Shown: positions 1-7,906, counted from the stretch's first letter. The stretch: DNA of 64,000 nt from Candidatus Zixiibacteriota bacterium (GCA_040752595.1 JBFMGX010000015.1:1-64000); one strand, 5' to 3'. Numbers and translations are program-made. The notes: generated by a model from the sequence alone, not told the origin.

Positions 1-384
1 TCAGCGGCGTCCCATGATCCTCGTCCATACATCCGTCCTCCGTCCCCTAATCTGGCCCGGAGAACCGACGCAAACCATCAACTTTTAGATGCTAAATCTG
101 TCCGACTGGAGCTGAAACAGGACATCAAAGAGATAGCGGGATTCAGGGTCCTTTTCATTGTGCCAGGTTCTCTTACCGAAAACGGCTCCCCGGCAGGAAG
201 GCTTGCCAACATGCTCGCTGCAATGCCGAGATTCGGGACGCGATTCGCCACCTCTGAGCTTTTCTGGTTCGCTCCGTTCGAGTCCATTGACCTTGAAAAT
301 CCTCTATCCGTCTTCGACAGGTTCTGGTTTACAGCCAATCCCCAACGAAATCTTCAGAGCTTGATTGAAGACGATCCGCGCTAA
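1..384 (+). CDS. C-terminal part of an unrecognised protein (gene begins upstream of the window)
   Basis: Frame 1 is open from the first base to a TAA at 382-384, giving 127 residues without a start that has a ribosome binding site, so the gene probably enters from the left. The first ~20 residues are Pro/Arg-rich and look like a linker; the rest is a mixed alpha/beta stretch (for example residues starting LDAKSVRLEL and FRVLFIVPGS). I do not recognise a family. It lies just upstream of an ssb gene inside the mobile element, so a conjugation or replication accessory role is possible but unsupported. A shorter reading from GTG at 160 is possible. Confidence 0.5.
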   Translation, partial: SAASHDPRPYIRPPSPNLARRTDANHQLLDAKSVRLELKQDIKEIAGFRVLFIVPGSLTENGSPAGRLANMLAAMPRFGTRFATSELFWFAPFESIDLENPLSVFDRFWFTANPQRNLQSLIEDDPR

Positions 385-640
385 CACCGGCCCGAGCGAA
401 TTCCGCCCACTCCGTATTCTTGGTCCAAGCTGACCAGTGAGGGCAAGGCGAGGCGGTAGGTGACGCCCACGTCTTGGTCCGCGCGGCTCAACACCTCATC
501 AGGGAGTGCGCGCGCGGCGCGGAATTGCCGGGCCGGCAATCGCCTCGATTTCCAAACCAAAGTCCCAAAGCGTCGACGCGGTGAGTCAGCGTAAATCGCG
601 ACGACAAAACTATTCATGCGCTGCAGAAAGGAACACTCGT

Positions 641-1033
641 ATGGACCTCAACAAACTCAGTTTGATCGGCAATCTAACTGCCGATCCCGAATCGAAGACG
701 TTTCCGAACGGAGACGTGGTCGTCCGCTTTTCGGTTGCCACCAATCGGACATGGAGAGATCCCAACACGGACGAACAGCAAAAACACGTTGAGTACACCG
801 CAGTCGCGGCCAGAGGCAAACTGGCCGACATCGTCCAACAGTACCTCCACAAGGGAAGCCGCGTTTACGTCGAAGGACGGCTCAAGACTCGCCGTTGGAA
901 AGACAAGGACGGCAATCCCAAGTCCAAGACGGAGCTGATCGTCTTACGGCTGATCATCTTCGGCGGCCGACAAGCCCGACCGGAAGATTTCAACACGCGC
1001 CTCGATCTCGAGAACGCGACAAAGCCTGTCTGA
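641..1033 (+). CDS. ssb: Single-stranded DNA-binding protein (element-borne SSB)
   Basis: A 130-residue OB-fold SSB. The N-terminus MDLNKLSLIGNLTADPE and the later GKLADIV, YLHKGSRVYVEG and KTELIVLRLIIFGG segments match the SSB core strand by strand. It binds and protects single-stranded DNA during replication or transfer. The start at ATG 641 is chosen because AGAAAGGA sits 9-10 bases upstream and it matches the family N-terminus; an upstream in-frame extension to 506 looks like leader sequence. The C-terminus (ENATKPV) lacks the acidic DDIPF-type tip that recruits partner proteins in chromosomal SSBs, as is common for plasmid and phage versions. A second, broken copy lies at 5544-5930. The 255 bases upstream (385-640) hold no gene I can support. 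Confidence 0.93.
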   Translation: MDLNKLSLIGNLTADPESKTFPNGDVVVRFSVATNRTWRDPNTDEQQKHVEYTAVAARGKLADIVQQYLHKGSRVYVEGRLKTRRWKDKDGNPKSKTELIVLRLIIFGGRQARPEDFNTRLDLENATKPV

Positions 1034-1087
1034 TCCACAGCGAACATCGTTCTTTCCTTCAAACAAAAGACCGAAAGGAGGTACTGC

Positions 1088-1390
1088 GTGAAGCAGACCA
1101 AAGCGCAGGACGCTTGCAGTAATGCAAGATCGTTCTCGCTTGGAAGCATCGTCATCACGTGCGGGGCGCACGTGGCTCTCACGGACGAAGACGTCCGAAC
1201 AGCACTCTCACGTCACGCTCGGTGCGACTGGGGCCACCTCGAAGCCGAGGACATTCGGAGCAATGACCACGCCTTGGAAAGTGGAGGCCGATTGTTTTCG
1301 GCCTACCACTCTGAACAAGGCACAAAGTTTTGGGTCATCACCGAATGGGATCGGTCGCTTACGACCATTCTCTTGCCCGAGGAGTACTGA
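1088..1390 (+). CDS. Small conserved mobile-element protein (about 100 aa, GDWG...TTILLPEEY family)
   Basis: A 100-residue soluble protein starting at GTG 1088, set by a strong AAAGGAGGT at 1074-1082. From memory of the family, plasmids and integrative elements carry a ~100-aa protein with the same order of motifs seen here: an N-terminal ITCGAHVAL-like segment, a CDWGHL/ED block, GGRLFSAYH, FWVITEWDRS and a final TTILLPEEY. Database names for the family such as 'restriction subunit M' are not supported by the sequence, and its function is unknown. It lies 54 bases after ssb, probably in the same transcript, and is closed by the terminator at 1420. Confidence 0.8.
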   Translation: MKQTKAQDACSNARSFSLGSIVITCGAHVALTDEDVRTALSRHARCDWGHLEAEDIRSNDHALESGGRLFSAYHSEQGTKFWVITEWDRSLTTILLPEEY

Positions 1391-1419
1391 GGAGCGAAGG
1401 GTGGCTCAAACCACCTATG

Positions 1420-1449
1420 GGGCCTGAAAGTATTACTTCAGGCCCTTTT
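1420..1449 (+). terminator. Rho-independent terminator after the ssb unit
   Basis: A perfect 9-bp stem, GGGCCTGAA (1420-1428) with TTCAGGCCC (1437-1445), an 8-base loop and then TTTT. It lies 29 bases after the stop of the ~100-aa gene and ends the ssb transcript. The next 200 bases (1450-1648) show no gene. Confidence 0.88.
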
Positions 1450-1648
1450 CATTCTTGCTGAATCCGGTGCGCGTTCCGGCCCGATTTTCTGCTTGATTCC
1501 GCAATCTCCCGAAATTTCTTGCCTTTCCTGGGCTTAGCCCTGTGGCCGAGTCGATGGGCCATGATAGGTCGGCGGGGAGTTGGGCATGACACGTTTTCCT
1601 CTAACAATCTCACTTCAGGAGTTTCGCTCGCGCTTCTGGGCGAACAAG

Positions 1649-1674
1649 AAAAAAGACCCGCCGAATGACGGGTC
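1649..1674 (-). terminator. Rho-independent terminator for the minus-strand 83-aa gene
   Basis: Read on the minus strand, GACCCG (1674-1669) pairs with CGGGTC (1660-1655) across an 8-base loop and is followed by a T6 run (1654-1649). It lies 33 bases past the stop of the gene at 1707-1958. Confidence 0.85.
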
Positions 1675-1706
1675 TCGCATGTGAACGGGGTTCTCTGGTA
1701 TGGATG

Positions 1707-1958
1707 TTACCTCGCCAGCTCCATACGGTCAATCAGTGCCGCGAGTTTCGCGCGCCACACCATCAGGTCCTTCTTTCGACCGCATTCACGCAACAATTTC
1801 ATGTGCGCGCTGTACAGTTCGAGACAGAACCGATGAGTGCGGTCACCCATATCCTCCGACGCGTCCAGTAGTCTCTCCATCACTTCAAACGCGGCGATTG
1901 GCACGTCATGTATTCCCTGTCCTCGAAGCGTCTTTGACGCACTGCAAGCCTTTGCCAT
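1707..1958 (-). CDS. Small helical protein of unknown function (83 aa)
   Basis: I do not recognise this gene. It is supported by a textbook Shine-Dalgarno (AAGGAGG at 1974-1968, 9 bases before ATG 1958), by a terminator immediately after it, and by plausible protein composition: after about 15 residues it is predicted to be almost all helix, with Leu/Met/Arg-rich segments such as FCLELYSAHMKLL. It is transcribed divergently from the two-gene ATPase unit at 2098, so the 139-base gap carries both promoters. This could make it a regulator or antitoxin-like partner of that unit, but there is no motif to show it. Confidence 0.68.
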   Translation of the reverse strand: MAKACSASKTLRGQGIHDVPIAAFEVMERLLDASEDMGDRTHRFCLELYSAHMKLLRECGRKKDLMVWRAKLAALIDRMELAR

Positions 1959-2097
1959 CTGGCGGTTCCTCCTTGAGAGCCGGTGACTGGTTAGAAAGAG
2001 CCTCTTTTCCCCCTGTATCGGCCCTCAAGGATGGCGCAATACAACAATCCATGATTGCACACTTTCGCAAACCTGTCAACCCACGGAGGGAACGCCC

Positions 2098-3462
2098 ATG
2101 AGTACACACGCGAACCAGTCGGAGCTCAACTCGTCGCTAGATCAGCTCTTCAGAAAAGTCACCGATGAGTTCAAGGAAGAACGCGCAAAAGAGTACGGAG
2201 ACCCAGAGACCAGAACGGCGAGACTTAAGCCGCCCGTTCTGAAGTTCATTCGTACTGCTCGCGAACATCTTGAGCGAGCTGGCGATGCCGACGCAGTCAA
2301 GTACGTTAAGGCTTTCGAATGGTACTGGACCGACCATTCGAAAGTCACCACCGACCAAGAGTCCGATGAGTTCATGCAAGAATGGTTCCGCAGGCGCAAG
2401 GACAACAATAAGGCACCGATTCTCCGCGTCCATGCGCTGTTCGAGAAGCTCAACAAGGACACCGAGGATCCACTCGTCGCGAAGCTCATCGGTGATCACA
2501 TCCAAATGATGCTTTTAGATGCATCGATCTCGAAGGATGGAAAGGGCGATTTCGGATTGATGCTGAAAGCGATGCTTCAACCTGCAGTGAAGCAGTTCTT
2601 TGGAATCTTCGACCGGAAGTTGGGTGACCGCTCCCAGAGAAAGCAACAAGTAGTCGCGCCGACCGCCGCTGTCATGGGCGAGGTAGCGAACAAGCTGGAC
2701 TCGGAGTCCCAGCCGCTCGCCGCGGCCTATCTGAGGGCCTTCGAAAACATGCTTGACGGAGCCCCTGACGATCCAGAGGACGCTCAGGCACACTCGGACG
2801 AAGTTGGTTCTCTTGTCCGAGATTGGGAGAAGGTGCGGAATCAGACTCCGGCCAGCGCAATTGATTCCGCACGAGTGGCCCTGGCACGGCACATGGAAAC
2901 TGTGGAAAAGGACGAAGTGCGAAACATGCTCGTACTGCAACTTCATCTAATGAAGTGTGACGCGGATGAAGCAGGAAAGGCTCGGCCCGATGTAACCCCC
3001 GAAGAGGAATCTTCACCTACAGTGCTTGGGATGCTTGTCAAGGTGGTCGGCACTGCCGCGTTCAAAACATACGACCGCGTCCGCTTCATCTTGGACAGGG
3101 AGATTCCGGGAGGAGCGGATACCGTTGACATCCCGACGTTTGTCAAGCTCTGCACGCTCAATGGAACACAGTTTTACAATTCGGTCGCCGATCTCAAACG
3201 CGAACATTACAAAATGGCGGCTACCGCGGCGGACACAAAACCACCGCAAGAGAAGGAAGATCCCATCCGCAAGATCGAACGCGAAGAGGCGGTGTGGACG
3301 GCACTTCACAAGCGGGCGGCACGATTCGCCAGACACAGGACGGAGCTCTTGGCGGGGCTCAAGAGGGAGTTGCGAGAAGCGGGATTCTCGGAAGAGGAAA
3401 TCCAAGACATGGTGGCCGACTTCGAACGGACCTTTGATGACCTAACAGGTGGAGACAAGTAG
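2098..3462 (+). CDS. Unknown protein with a tandemly duplicated helical domain, paired with a HerA/TraD-like ATPase
   Basis: 454 residues, start ATG 2098 with GGAGGG 7 bases upstream. No known family is apparent, but the protein contains an internal duplication visible by eye. Residues ~46-175 and ~187-332 align: DAVKYVKAFEWY with PLAAAYLRAFEN, then ESDEFMQEW with HSDEVGSLV, DPLVAKLIGDHIQMMLLDA with KDEVRNMLVLQLHLMKCDA, and a final LMLKAML...FFGIFDR with LGMLVKVV...FKTYDRV. The region from ~375 is highly charged and probably coiled coil. It has no signal peptide or membrane segment. The stop codon is followed after one base by the ATG of the ATPase gene, so the two are translationally linked and probably act together. 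Confidence 0.82.
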   Translation: MSTHANQSELNSSLDQLFRKVTDEFKEERAKEYGDPETRTARLKPPVLKFIRTAREHLERAGDADAVKYVKAFEWYWTDHSKVTTDQESDEFMQEWFRRRKDNNKAPILRVHALFEKLNKDTEDPLVAKLIGDHIQMMLLDASISKDGKGDFGLMLKAMLQPAVKQFFGIFDRKLGDRSQRKQQVVAPTAAVMGEVANKLDSESQPLAAAYLRAFENMLDGAPDDPEDAQAHSDEVGSLVRDWEKVRNQTPASAIDSARVALARHMETVEKDEVRNMLVLQLHLMKCDADEAGKARPDVTPEEESSPTVLGMLVKVVGTAAFKTYDRVRFILDREIPGGADTVDIPTFVKLCTLNGTQFYNSVADLKREHYKMAATAADTKPPQEKEDPIRKIEREEAVWTALHKRAARFARHRTELLAGLKRELREAGFSEEEIQDMVADFERTFDDLTGGDK

Positions 3463-3463
3463 C

Positions 3464-5215
3464 ATGGTACAAACAAAGCGCTTCAAACTTGGTAAGCACG
3501 CTCTCAAAGGGAGCGCTTTCACAGTCAAGGGCGACGAGCTTCAGACCCATGCCATGATCGTCGGTGGCACGGGTCGAGGGAAAAGTAAGTTTCTGGAATT
3601 GGCTGCGAGAAACTTCATCGAGTCAGAAACTCCCATCGTCGTCCTCGACCCCCACGGGGACACCGTCAAGAACATCTTACAGCACGCTACCGAACGACAC
3701 TTGGACAACCGAGTGGTGTGCATCGACCCCAACCAAGCCGTGGATGAGGCGGTCTATCCGCTCAACTTTTTACAGCGTACATCGGATGACATAGCGACGC
3801 ATGCCAGTCACATTATGCGGGCCATCGCCAAGGTCTTCGGTGAAGAGGACTCGCAGTCGAAGCCACGGCTTGAACGCCGCGAGCGTGCGACGCTTATGGC
3901 ACTCATTGAAGCGTCTTACTCGATGGCCGAGATGTTGCACTTCCTGTCGATCAGCGACCCACGATTCCGGCAACACGTGCTCAAGCGTGTAACGGACCCG
4001 TACGTGTTGTCCGAGTGGTCGGAGTACGACTCCATATCACGACGGGCCGAACGCGAACAGCTGCTGGAATCCTGTCTTAACCGTGCGGCGAAAATCATTC
4101 TCAACGAGCCGGTGAGACGCTGCTTGGGAGCACCATCCTGCAATCTCGACTGGGAAGATGTCGTTCGAAACAAGAAAATCGTTCTCGTGAATCTGCAACC
4201 GACGAAGGTGAGCCGGGAATGCATGCAACTCATGGGAATTCTGATTCTCGACCACCTGGTTCGGTTCGGAACGCGTTCAACCCGTCCTCTTAGTTCGCCC
4301 CTCTATGTATTGTGCGACGAACTGGATGAGCTCGCGAGTCCTGATCTGTCGTACGCACTGCAAGCACTTCGTAAGAGGCGCATTTTCGTCTGGGGGTGCA
4401 TTCAATATCTTGAGCAGCTTCGCACCCACGACACAACCTCGAAACTGTACCATTCCTTCATGGCGAATGCGGATCTCAAAGTCGTGTTTCACACGACATA
4501 TGAGGATGCCCAACTTCTCGTTCATGAATTGTTCGCCGGAGAGTTTCGCGGCGACATCGTGAAAGACGAGATCAAGAGAACGACTCCGATTCCCGTGGAA
4601 TCGGTCAGAAAGGTGTTCGGAACGACCGAGCATGAGAGTGCGACGCAGTCATCGGCGGACACAACAGGTTCTGCAGTATCGAGTAACACGGTTGACGTTG
4701 ACATGCGCTCTCACGCGCATGGTACGAATGAAATCCTCAGTCCTGACGGAACCATCGTTAGCCGGGGAGGCAGCGATATCGAGACGCGTGGAACGTCTAC
4801 TGCGCGAGGATCATCGGATGTGAGTAGCTCACAACACATGGAAGGGAGCGCACATACCGTGTCGCGCGGAAGTAGCGTTTCTGAAGTTCCCTTTTATGAG
4901 TACCTCTTGCGTCAGGAATTGACCAGCCGCACGTTCTATACGATCGAGGAGTTGACCGAGCAATTCATCGCGTTTCTCCAGTGCCAGCCGGAACGTCACG
5001 TCCAGATTAAGCTGAAGGATCGCAAGGGCGCACCGGTCGTGTTGAGCTTCGTGCACCCAACCCGAATACGGGAGAAACACGTTCTGAAACTCATTCATCG
5101 CAGTAACGAAAGAGTTGCGCTCCCGCCGCCTAAGGTGGATGCAATTCTGCACGAACGGTTGAAACTACCCGAGGCTGTCGAAGCAATCGAGGATGAAACA
5201 CCGCGCTGGGAATAG
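3464..5215 (+). CDS. Soluble HerA/FtsK-superfamily ATPase, TraD/VirD4-like (coupling protein type)
   Basis: 583 residues from ATG 3464. The Walker A is GGTGRGKS (34-41), followed by IVVLDPHGD (~58-66), a motif typical of VirD4/TraD and DUF87-type DNA pumps; the Walker B is LYVLCDEL (~280-287), and a later RKRRIFVWGC resembles the sensor strand. The usual N-terminal membrane helices of conjugative coupling proteins are absent, so this is a cytosolic form. Residues ~390-470 are a Ser/Thr/Gly-rich low-complexity linker before a C-terminal domain of ~115 residues. Known relatives move DNA using ATP. Its obligate-looking partner is the duplicated-domain gene just upstream. No relaxase or mating-pair genes are seen nearby, so conjugation is only one possibility. 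Confidence 0.85.
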   Translation: MVQTKRFKLGKHALKGSAFTVKGDELQTHAMIVGGTGRGKSKFLELAARNFIESETPIVVLDPHGDTVKNILQHATERHLDNRVVCIDPNQAVDEAVYPLNFLQRTSDDIATHASHIMRAIAKVFGEEDSQSKPRLERRERATLMALIEASYSMAEMLHFLSISDPRFRQHVLKRVTDPYVLSEWSEYDSISRRAEREQLLESCLNRAAKIILNEPVRRCLGAPSCNLDWEDVVRNKKIVLVNLQPTKVSRECMQLMGILILDHLVRFGTRSTRPLSSPLYVLCDELDELASPDLSYALQALRKRRIFVWGCIQYLEQLRTHDTTSKLYHSFMANADLKVVFHTTYEDAQLLVHELFAGEFRGDIVKDEIKRTTPIPVESVRKVFGTTEHESATQSSADTTGSAVSSNTVDVDMRSHAHGTNEILSPDGTIVSRGGSDIETRGTSTARGSSDVSSSQHMEGSAHTVSRGSSVSEVPFYEYLLRQELTSRTFYTIEELTEQFIAFLQCQPERHVQIKLKDRKGAPVVLSFVHPTRIREKHVLKLIHRSNERVALPPPKVDAILHERLKLPEAVEAIEDETPRWE

Positions 5216-5250
5216 CAGCGCTGGTGGTGTGCATAAAACTGAATAAGTAC

Positions 5251-5533
5251 GCCGTCTTGCCTCACCGTTGGCAGGGCGTTATAGAGTCTCAACACCCGTC
5301 CAAGGTAGTACAAGTCTCCACCTTGACGGGCTGCGCTCTTTTCGGCTGGTGGACAGCTTGCACCTGACCACAGCCTTCACCGGCTTGGCCTCGACAATCT
5401 CCGTTTGAAAGAGCATCCTCTTTCGCTCTCCGACTATCTCAGCTACTCCAGCCCTCTATGTTGGGTTGCCACGGGCGGAGAGGCAATCCAGTGAACGCCT
5501 CACCAGATTCATCCTTAAGCGCTGGAGAAAGGA
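5251..5533 (+). ncRNA. Structured 5' leader, copy A (unclassified RNA element)
   Basis: A ~283-base noncoding stretch upstream of the broken ssb that has a clear homologue at 6106-6382. Shared blocks include GTCTTGCC, GGCAGGG, CATAGAG/TATAGAG, CCAAGGTA, GTCTCCACCTTGACGG, CTTGGCCT and GCTACTCCAGCCCTCTATG. A hairpin is plain: CCGTCCAAGGT (5296-5306) pairs with ACCTTGACGG (5320-5329) with one bulged C. CTCCAGC (5446-5452) is exactly complementary to GCTGGAG (5521-5527), which abuts the AGAAAGGA ribosome binding site, so a long-range helix could mask or expose it. It could be a riboswitch-like or protein-binding leader; I do not recognise a class. Confidence 0.65.
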
Positions 5534-5543
5534 ATCGAGCGCT

Positions 5544-5930
5544 ATGAATCTGAACAAGGTCAGTCTCATCGGATAGCTCTCTGTCGATCCGTCCACTTCG
5601 AAGGACGCCTCCGGAAAGAGCGTCGTAACTTTCCCGCTGGTCACGTCGTACTCCTGGGACGACGCCGTCTCTGCGAGACGCGAGCACCTCTACGAAGTGC
5701 ATCCGGTTGTCGCCTACGGCAATCTCGGAACGATCGTCCAGAAGTATTTGAAGAAGGGCGACAGAGTGTACATAGAAGGTCGGCTGCAAAGACAGCAGTG
5801 CCGCAACGAGAAAGGTGAGAAGAGAACGTGCACGGAAGTTCTCGCGACGCAGTTGCTCATGCTGGGCGGCAAATCGAAGACCAGAGCGCCTAAAGACTCA
5901 GCTGAGGTCTCAACCGAGACCGCGAAATAA
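5544..5930 (+). pseudogene. Second SSB gene interrupted by an in-frame amber codon
   Basis: Starting at ATG 5544 the frame reads MNLNKVSLIG, then TAG at 5574-5576, then LSVDPSTSKD and on through an SSB core (EVHPVVAYGNLG, KKGDRVYIEGRL, CTEVLATQLLMLGGK) to the TAA at 5930. The amber codon sits where SSBs usually have Arg, Lys or Asn, so one base change (for example AAG to TAG) would explain it. The frame is otherwise intact for 117 codons, and a good Shine-Dalgarno lies upstream, so decay is recent, or the stop is suppressed, or it is a base error. A GTG at 5697 could give a 77-aa C-terminal fragment. Confidence 0.82.
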
Positions 5931-5940
5931 AAAGGGGGGC

Positions 5941-5972
5941 AGCGGAGAGGGTACATCCCTCTCCGCTTTTTT
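5941..5972 (+). terminator. Rho-independent terminator after the second ssb
   Basis: AGCGGAGAGGG (5941-5951) pairs perfectly with CCCTCTCCGCT (5957-5967) over a 5-base loop and is followed by a T run to 5972. It starts 10 bases after the ssb stop and separates this unit from the second structured leader. Confidence 0.92.
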
Positions 5973-6105
5973 CGTGCTCGTCAGAAAGTATTGAGCACGA
6001 TGTTCTAAGCGGTTACACCGATGCTGGCGTTCGCGCATCGGTGTGTTGTTTCATTCCCCACCCTGATTTTCAGCTCGCAAAGACTCCGGGACACCAAGCC
6101 GGGAC

Positions 6106-6382
6106 GCTGTCTTGCCGTAGGGCTTGGCAGGGTGTCATAGAGACTCAGTATCCGCCCAAGGTAAGAACGCTTCGCGTCTCCACCTTGACGGACAGCACCG
6201 ACCTTGGCTGATGGATATCCCTTGCTGAGATACCCACAGCAGGACGCCTTGGCCTGCAAAGACTCCGCTCTCCGAGCGAAATCTTCTTCGGCTACTCCAG
6301 CCCTCTATGCCATGGGAGGAGGGCAGGAACGGCAAACCAGCGTCAGCCATTCCGCTCTAATCATTCTCCGCTGGAGAAAGGA
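6106..6382 (+). ncRNA. Structured 5' leader, copy B (homologous to 5251-5533)
   Basis: This is the second copy of the leader described at 5251. The main hairpin is kept: CCGCCCAAGGT (6152-6162) with ACCTTGACGG (6182-6191), and here its loop carries an added mini-hairpin (ACGC-TTC-GCGT) that copy A lacks, as expected for a variable apical loop. The CTCCAGC block (6295-6301) again matches GCTGGAG (6370-6376) next to the AGAAAGGA ribosome binding site. The downstream gene is a 71-aa protein unrelated to SSB, so the leader is a portable unit rather than an autoregulatory site of one gene. Confidence 0.65.
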
Positions 6383-6392
6383 CCACACGTCC

Positions 6393-6608
6393 ATGGCATA
6401 CATAGACGGTGTTTACAAGCGCCTCGACGAGATCACGGGTGATCCTCGTGAGCCGATGAGCGACGTTCGCGACCGGCTCAAGGCGTTCATCGCCGAAGAG
6501 ATTCGGAAGTCGTTCTGGAACGGGGTCAAGTCCGGTTCGGGGCGGCGATCACGCTCTCCGAAAGACCAGCCAGTCTCGTCCGAGGAGGTGACGGTGTCCA
6601 AACAGTAG
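6393..6608 (+). CDS. Small protein of unknown function (71 aa)
   Basis: ATG 6393 follows an AGAAAGGA ribosome binding site inside the structured leader. The product starts MAYIDGVYKRLDEIT, has a helical middle (DVRDRLKAFIAEEIRKS) and a basic Ser/Arg/Lys-rich tail. I do not recognise it. Its leader is shared with the broken ssb, which suggests co-regulation with DNA-metabolism functions of the element. Confidence 0.65.
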   Translation: MAYIDGVYKRLDEITGDPREPMSDVRDRLKAFIAEEIRKSFWNGVKSGSGRRSRSPKDQPVSSEEVTVSKQ

Positions 6609-6677
6609 GGCACTGGCCGGCGCAGGCGGCGGCCAATCCGCCTGCACTCCAATCTAATCATTCACACGGTATCACGT

Positions 6678-6797
6678 ATGCGAAATCAGTACAACTCACC
6701 GAGCCTCTGGAGCTATATCCTCAAGGGGTTCATGGAGTTCGGCGTCGGAGTAGCAATCGTGCTCGGACTGCTACTCCTTCTCAAGGGCGGGCTCTAA
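6678..6797 (+). CDS. 39-aa single-span membrane micro-protein
   Basis: ATG 6678 to TAA 6797. The product has a short polar N-terminus (MRNQYNSPSLW), then a single hydrophobic helix rich in Gly, Val and Leu (about residues 16-36) ending in LLKGG. There is no strong Shine-Dalgarno (ACGGTATCACGT precedes it). Its stop codon lies inside the loop of the terminator at 6785-6809, which fits a deliberately compact last gene of the unit. The function is unknown. Confidence 0.5.
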   Translation: MRNQYNSPSLWSYILKGFMEFGVGVAIVLGLLLLLKGGL

Positions 6798-6809
6798 TCC
6801 CGCCCTTTT
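6785..6809 (+). terminator. Terminator overlapping the stop of the micro-protein gene
   Basis: GGGCGGG (6785-6791) pairs with CCCGCCC (6799-6805), followed by TTTT and a second T-rich run. The TAA at 6795-6797 is in the loop. Confidence 0.85.
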
Positions 6810-6957
6810 GTTCTTTTTTGCTCGCGGAAAATCTGCCCACCCAATCTCTTGCCGTGTAAGGCATTATCCCGTATTCTGTCTAGAGCGGCGGCATCCCTTG
6901 CGGTCAAGCCGTGTTGTGAACGCTTGGCCGGAGGGTTCCCGAAGGAGTGACAAATCT

Positions 6958-7869
6958 GTGCAAGACCCGCCACTGAAAATCGACTCGTTGGATTCAAGTA
7001 CATTTCCGAGACGTACTGACTATTCCAACGATCAAATTGCCCGCTATTATAGGGAAACTCGCTGGCAGTACCGTGGACTGTGGACCGGCAAGCGCAGCCT
7101 TGCCCTCCATTACGGCTACTCGGATGAGACTACTCGTGATCACGTGGATGCTCTCCACCGTATGAACGCTGTCCTGGCGGAACGAGCACGAATCTCCGCA
7201 ACCGATTCCGTATTGGACTCCGGATGTGGCTGGGGAGGATCCACAATCTGGCTCTACCAAAACCGAAAGTGTGATGCTCTCGGAATAACTCTCGAGGGCG
7301 AGCAAGTCGCAAAGTGCTGGGAGAAAGCTGAAGATGCCAAAGTCGCGCGGTACGTCAATTTCCTAAGGGCTGACTTCCACGACACGCCGTTCCGTGACGG
7401 TGCCTTCGACGTTGTGTGGGCGTTGGAGAGTTTCTGCCATAGCGACGACAAGCCGCGTGTCCTACGAGAAGCCCATCGTTTGCTGAAAAGAGGGGGACGG
7501 TTGATAGTTGCAGACTACTTCCGTGCAGCTCGTGACCTCAATGAACCAGCCGATTCACTCCTCAGGGTGTGGCTTGACCAGTGGGTCGTACCGGGACTTG
7601 ACACGATCCCGGAGTATACGACCTATCTTGTCCAAGCAGGCTTCGAAACGCTCGATGCAGAGGACATAACTGATCGGGTGCGCTTTTCCTCGCTCCTCCT
7701 CTATAAGAAGGGTTGCCGCCTTGCGCCCTTCGCACGCCTCCTGAACAAATTGCGTCCTTGGTTCTACACGGACATGAGCCACGCAAACTGGAGATCATCG
7801 ATCCTTCAGCACGAAGCGCTTGAGGCTGGCGCTTGGCGCTACGGCATTATACTTGCGCGCAAGCCGTAG
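6958..7869 (+). CDS. SAM-dependent methyltransferase (SMT / tocopherol-methyltransferase type)
   Basis: 303 residues from GTG 6958, chosen because GAAGGAG lies 10 bases upstream; a longer frame to 6808 overlaps the preceding terminator. The class I methyltransferase core is clear: motif I VLDSGCGWGGS, a LRADFHDTPF segment, motif IV AFDVVWALES and motif post-I LKRGGRLIVADYF. An LHYGYSDE segment before motif I is typical of sterol, tocopherol and terpenoid C-methyltransferases. It probably methylates a small hydrophobic molecule; the substrate is not predictable. It is cargo between the SSB region and the phage-type regulation region, followed by a membrane protein gene 37 bases downstream. Confidence 0.88.
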   Translation: MQDPPLKIDSLDSSTFPRRTDYSNDQIARYYRETRWQYRGLWTGKRSLALHYGYSDETTRDHVDALHRMNAVLAERARISATDSVLDSGCGWGGSTIWLYQNRKCDALGITLEGEQVAKCWEKAEDAKVARYVNFLRADFHDTPFRDGAFDVVWALESFCHSDDKPRVLREAHRLLKRGGRLIVADYFRAARDLNEPADSLLRVWLDQWVVPGLDTIPEYTTYLVQAGFETLDAEDITDRVRFSSLLLYKKGCRLAPFARLLNKLRPWFYTDMSHANWRSSILQHEALEAGAWRYGIILARKP

Positions 7870-7906
7870 TTTCTGAGGAAACGATAAGCTGTGGGGACCA
7901 ATACCC

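Noticed and set aside
641-5930. Group II intron or retron as explanation for the structured leaders
   Set aside because: No reverse transcriptase gene, no domain V-like GAGCCG...ending motif and no msr/msd layout were found near either leader.
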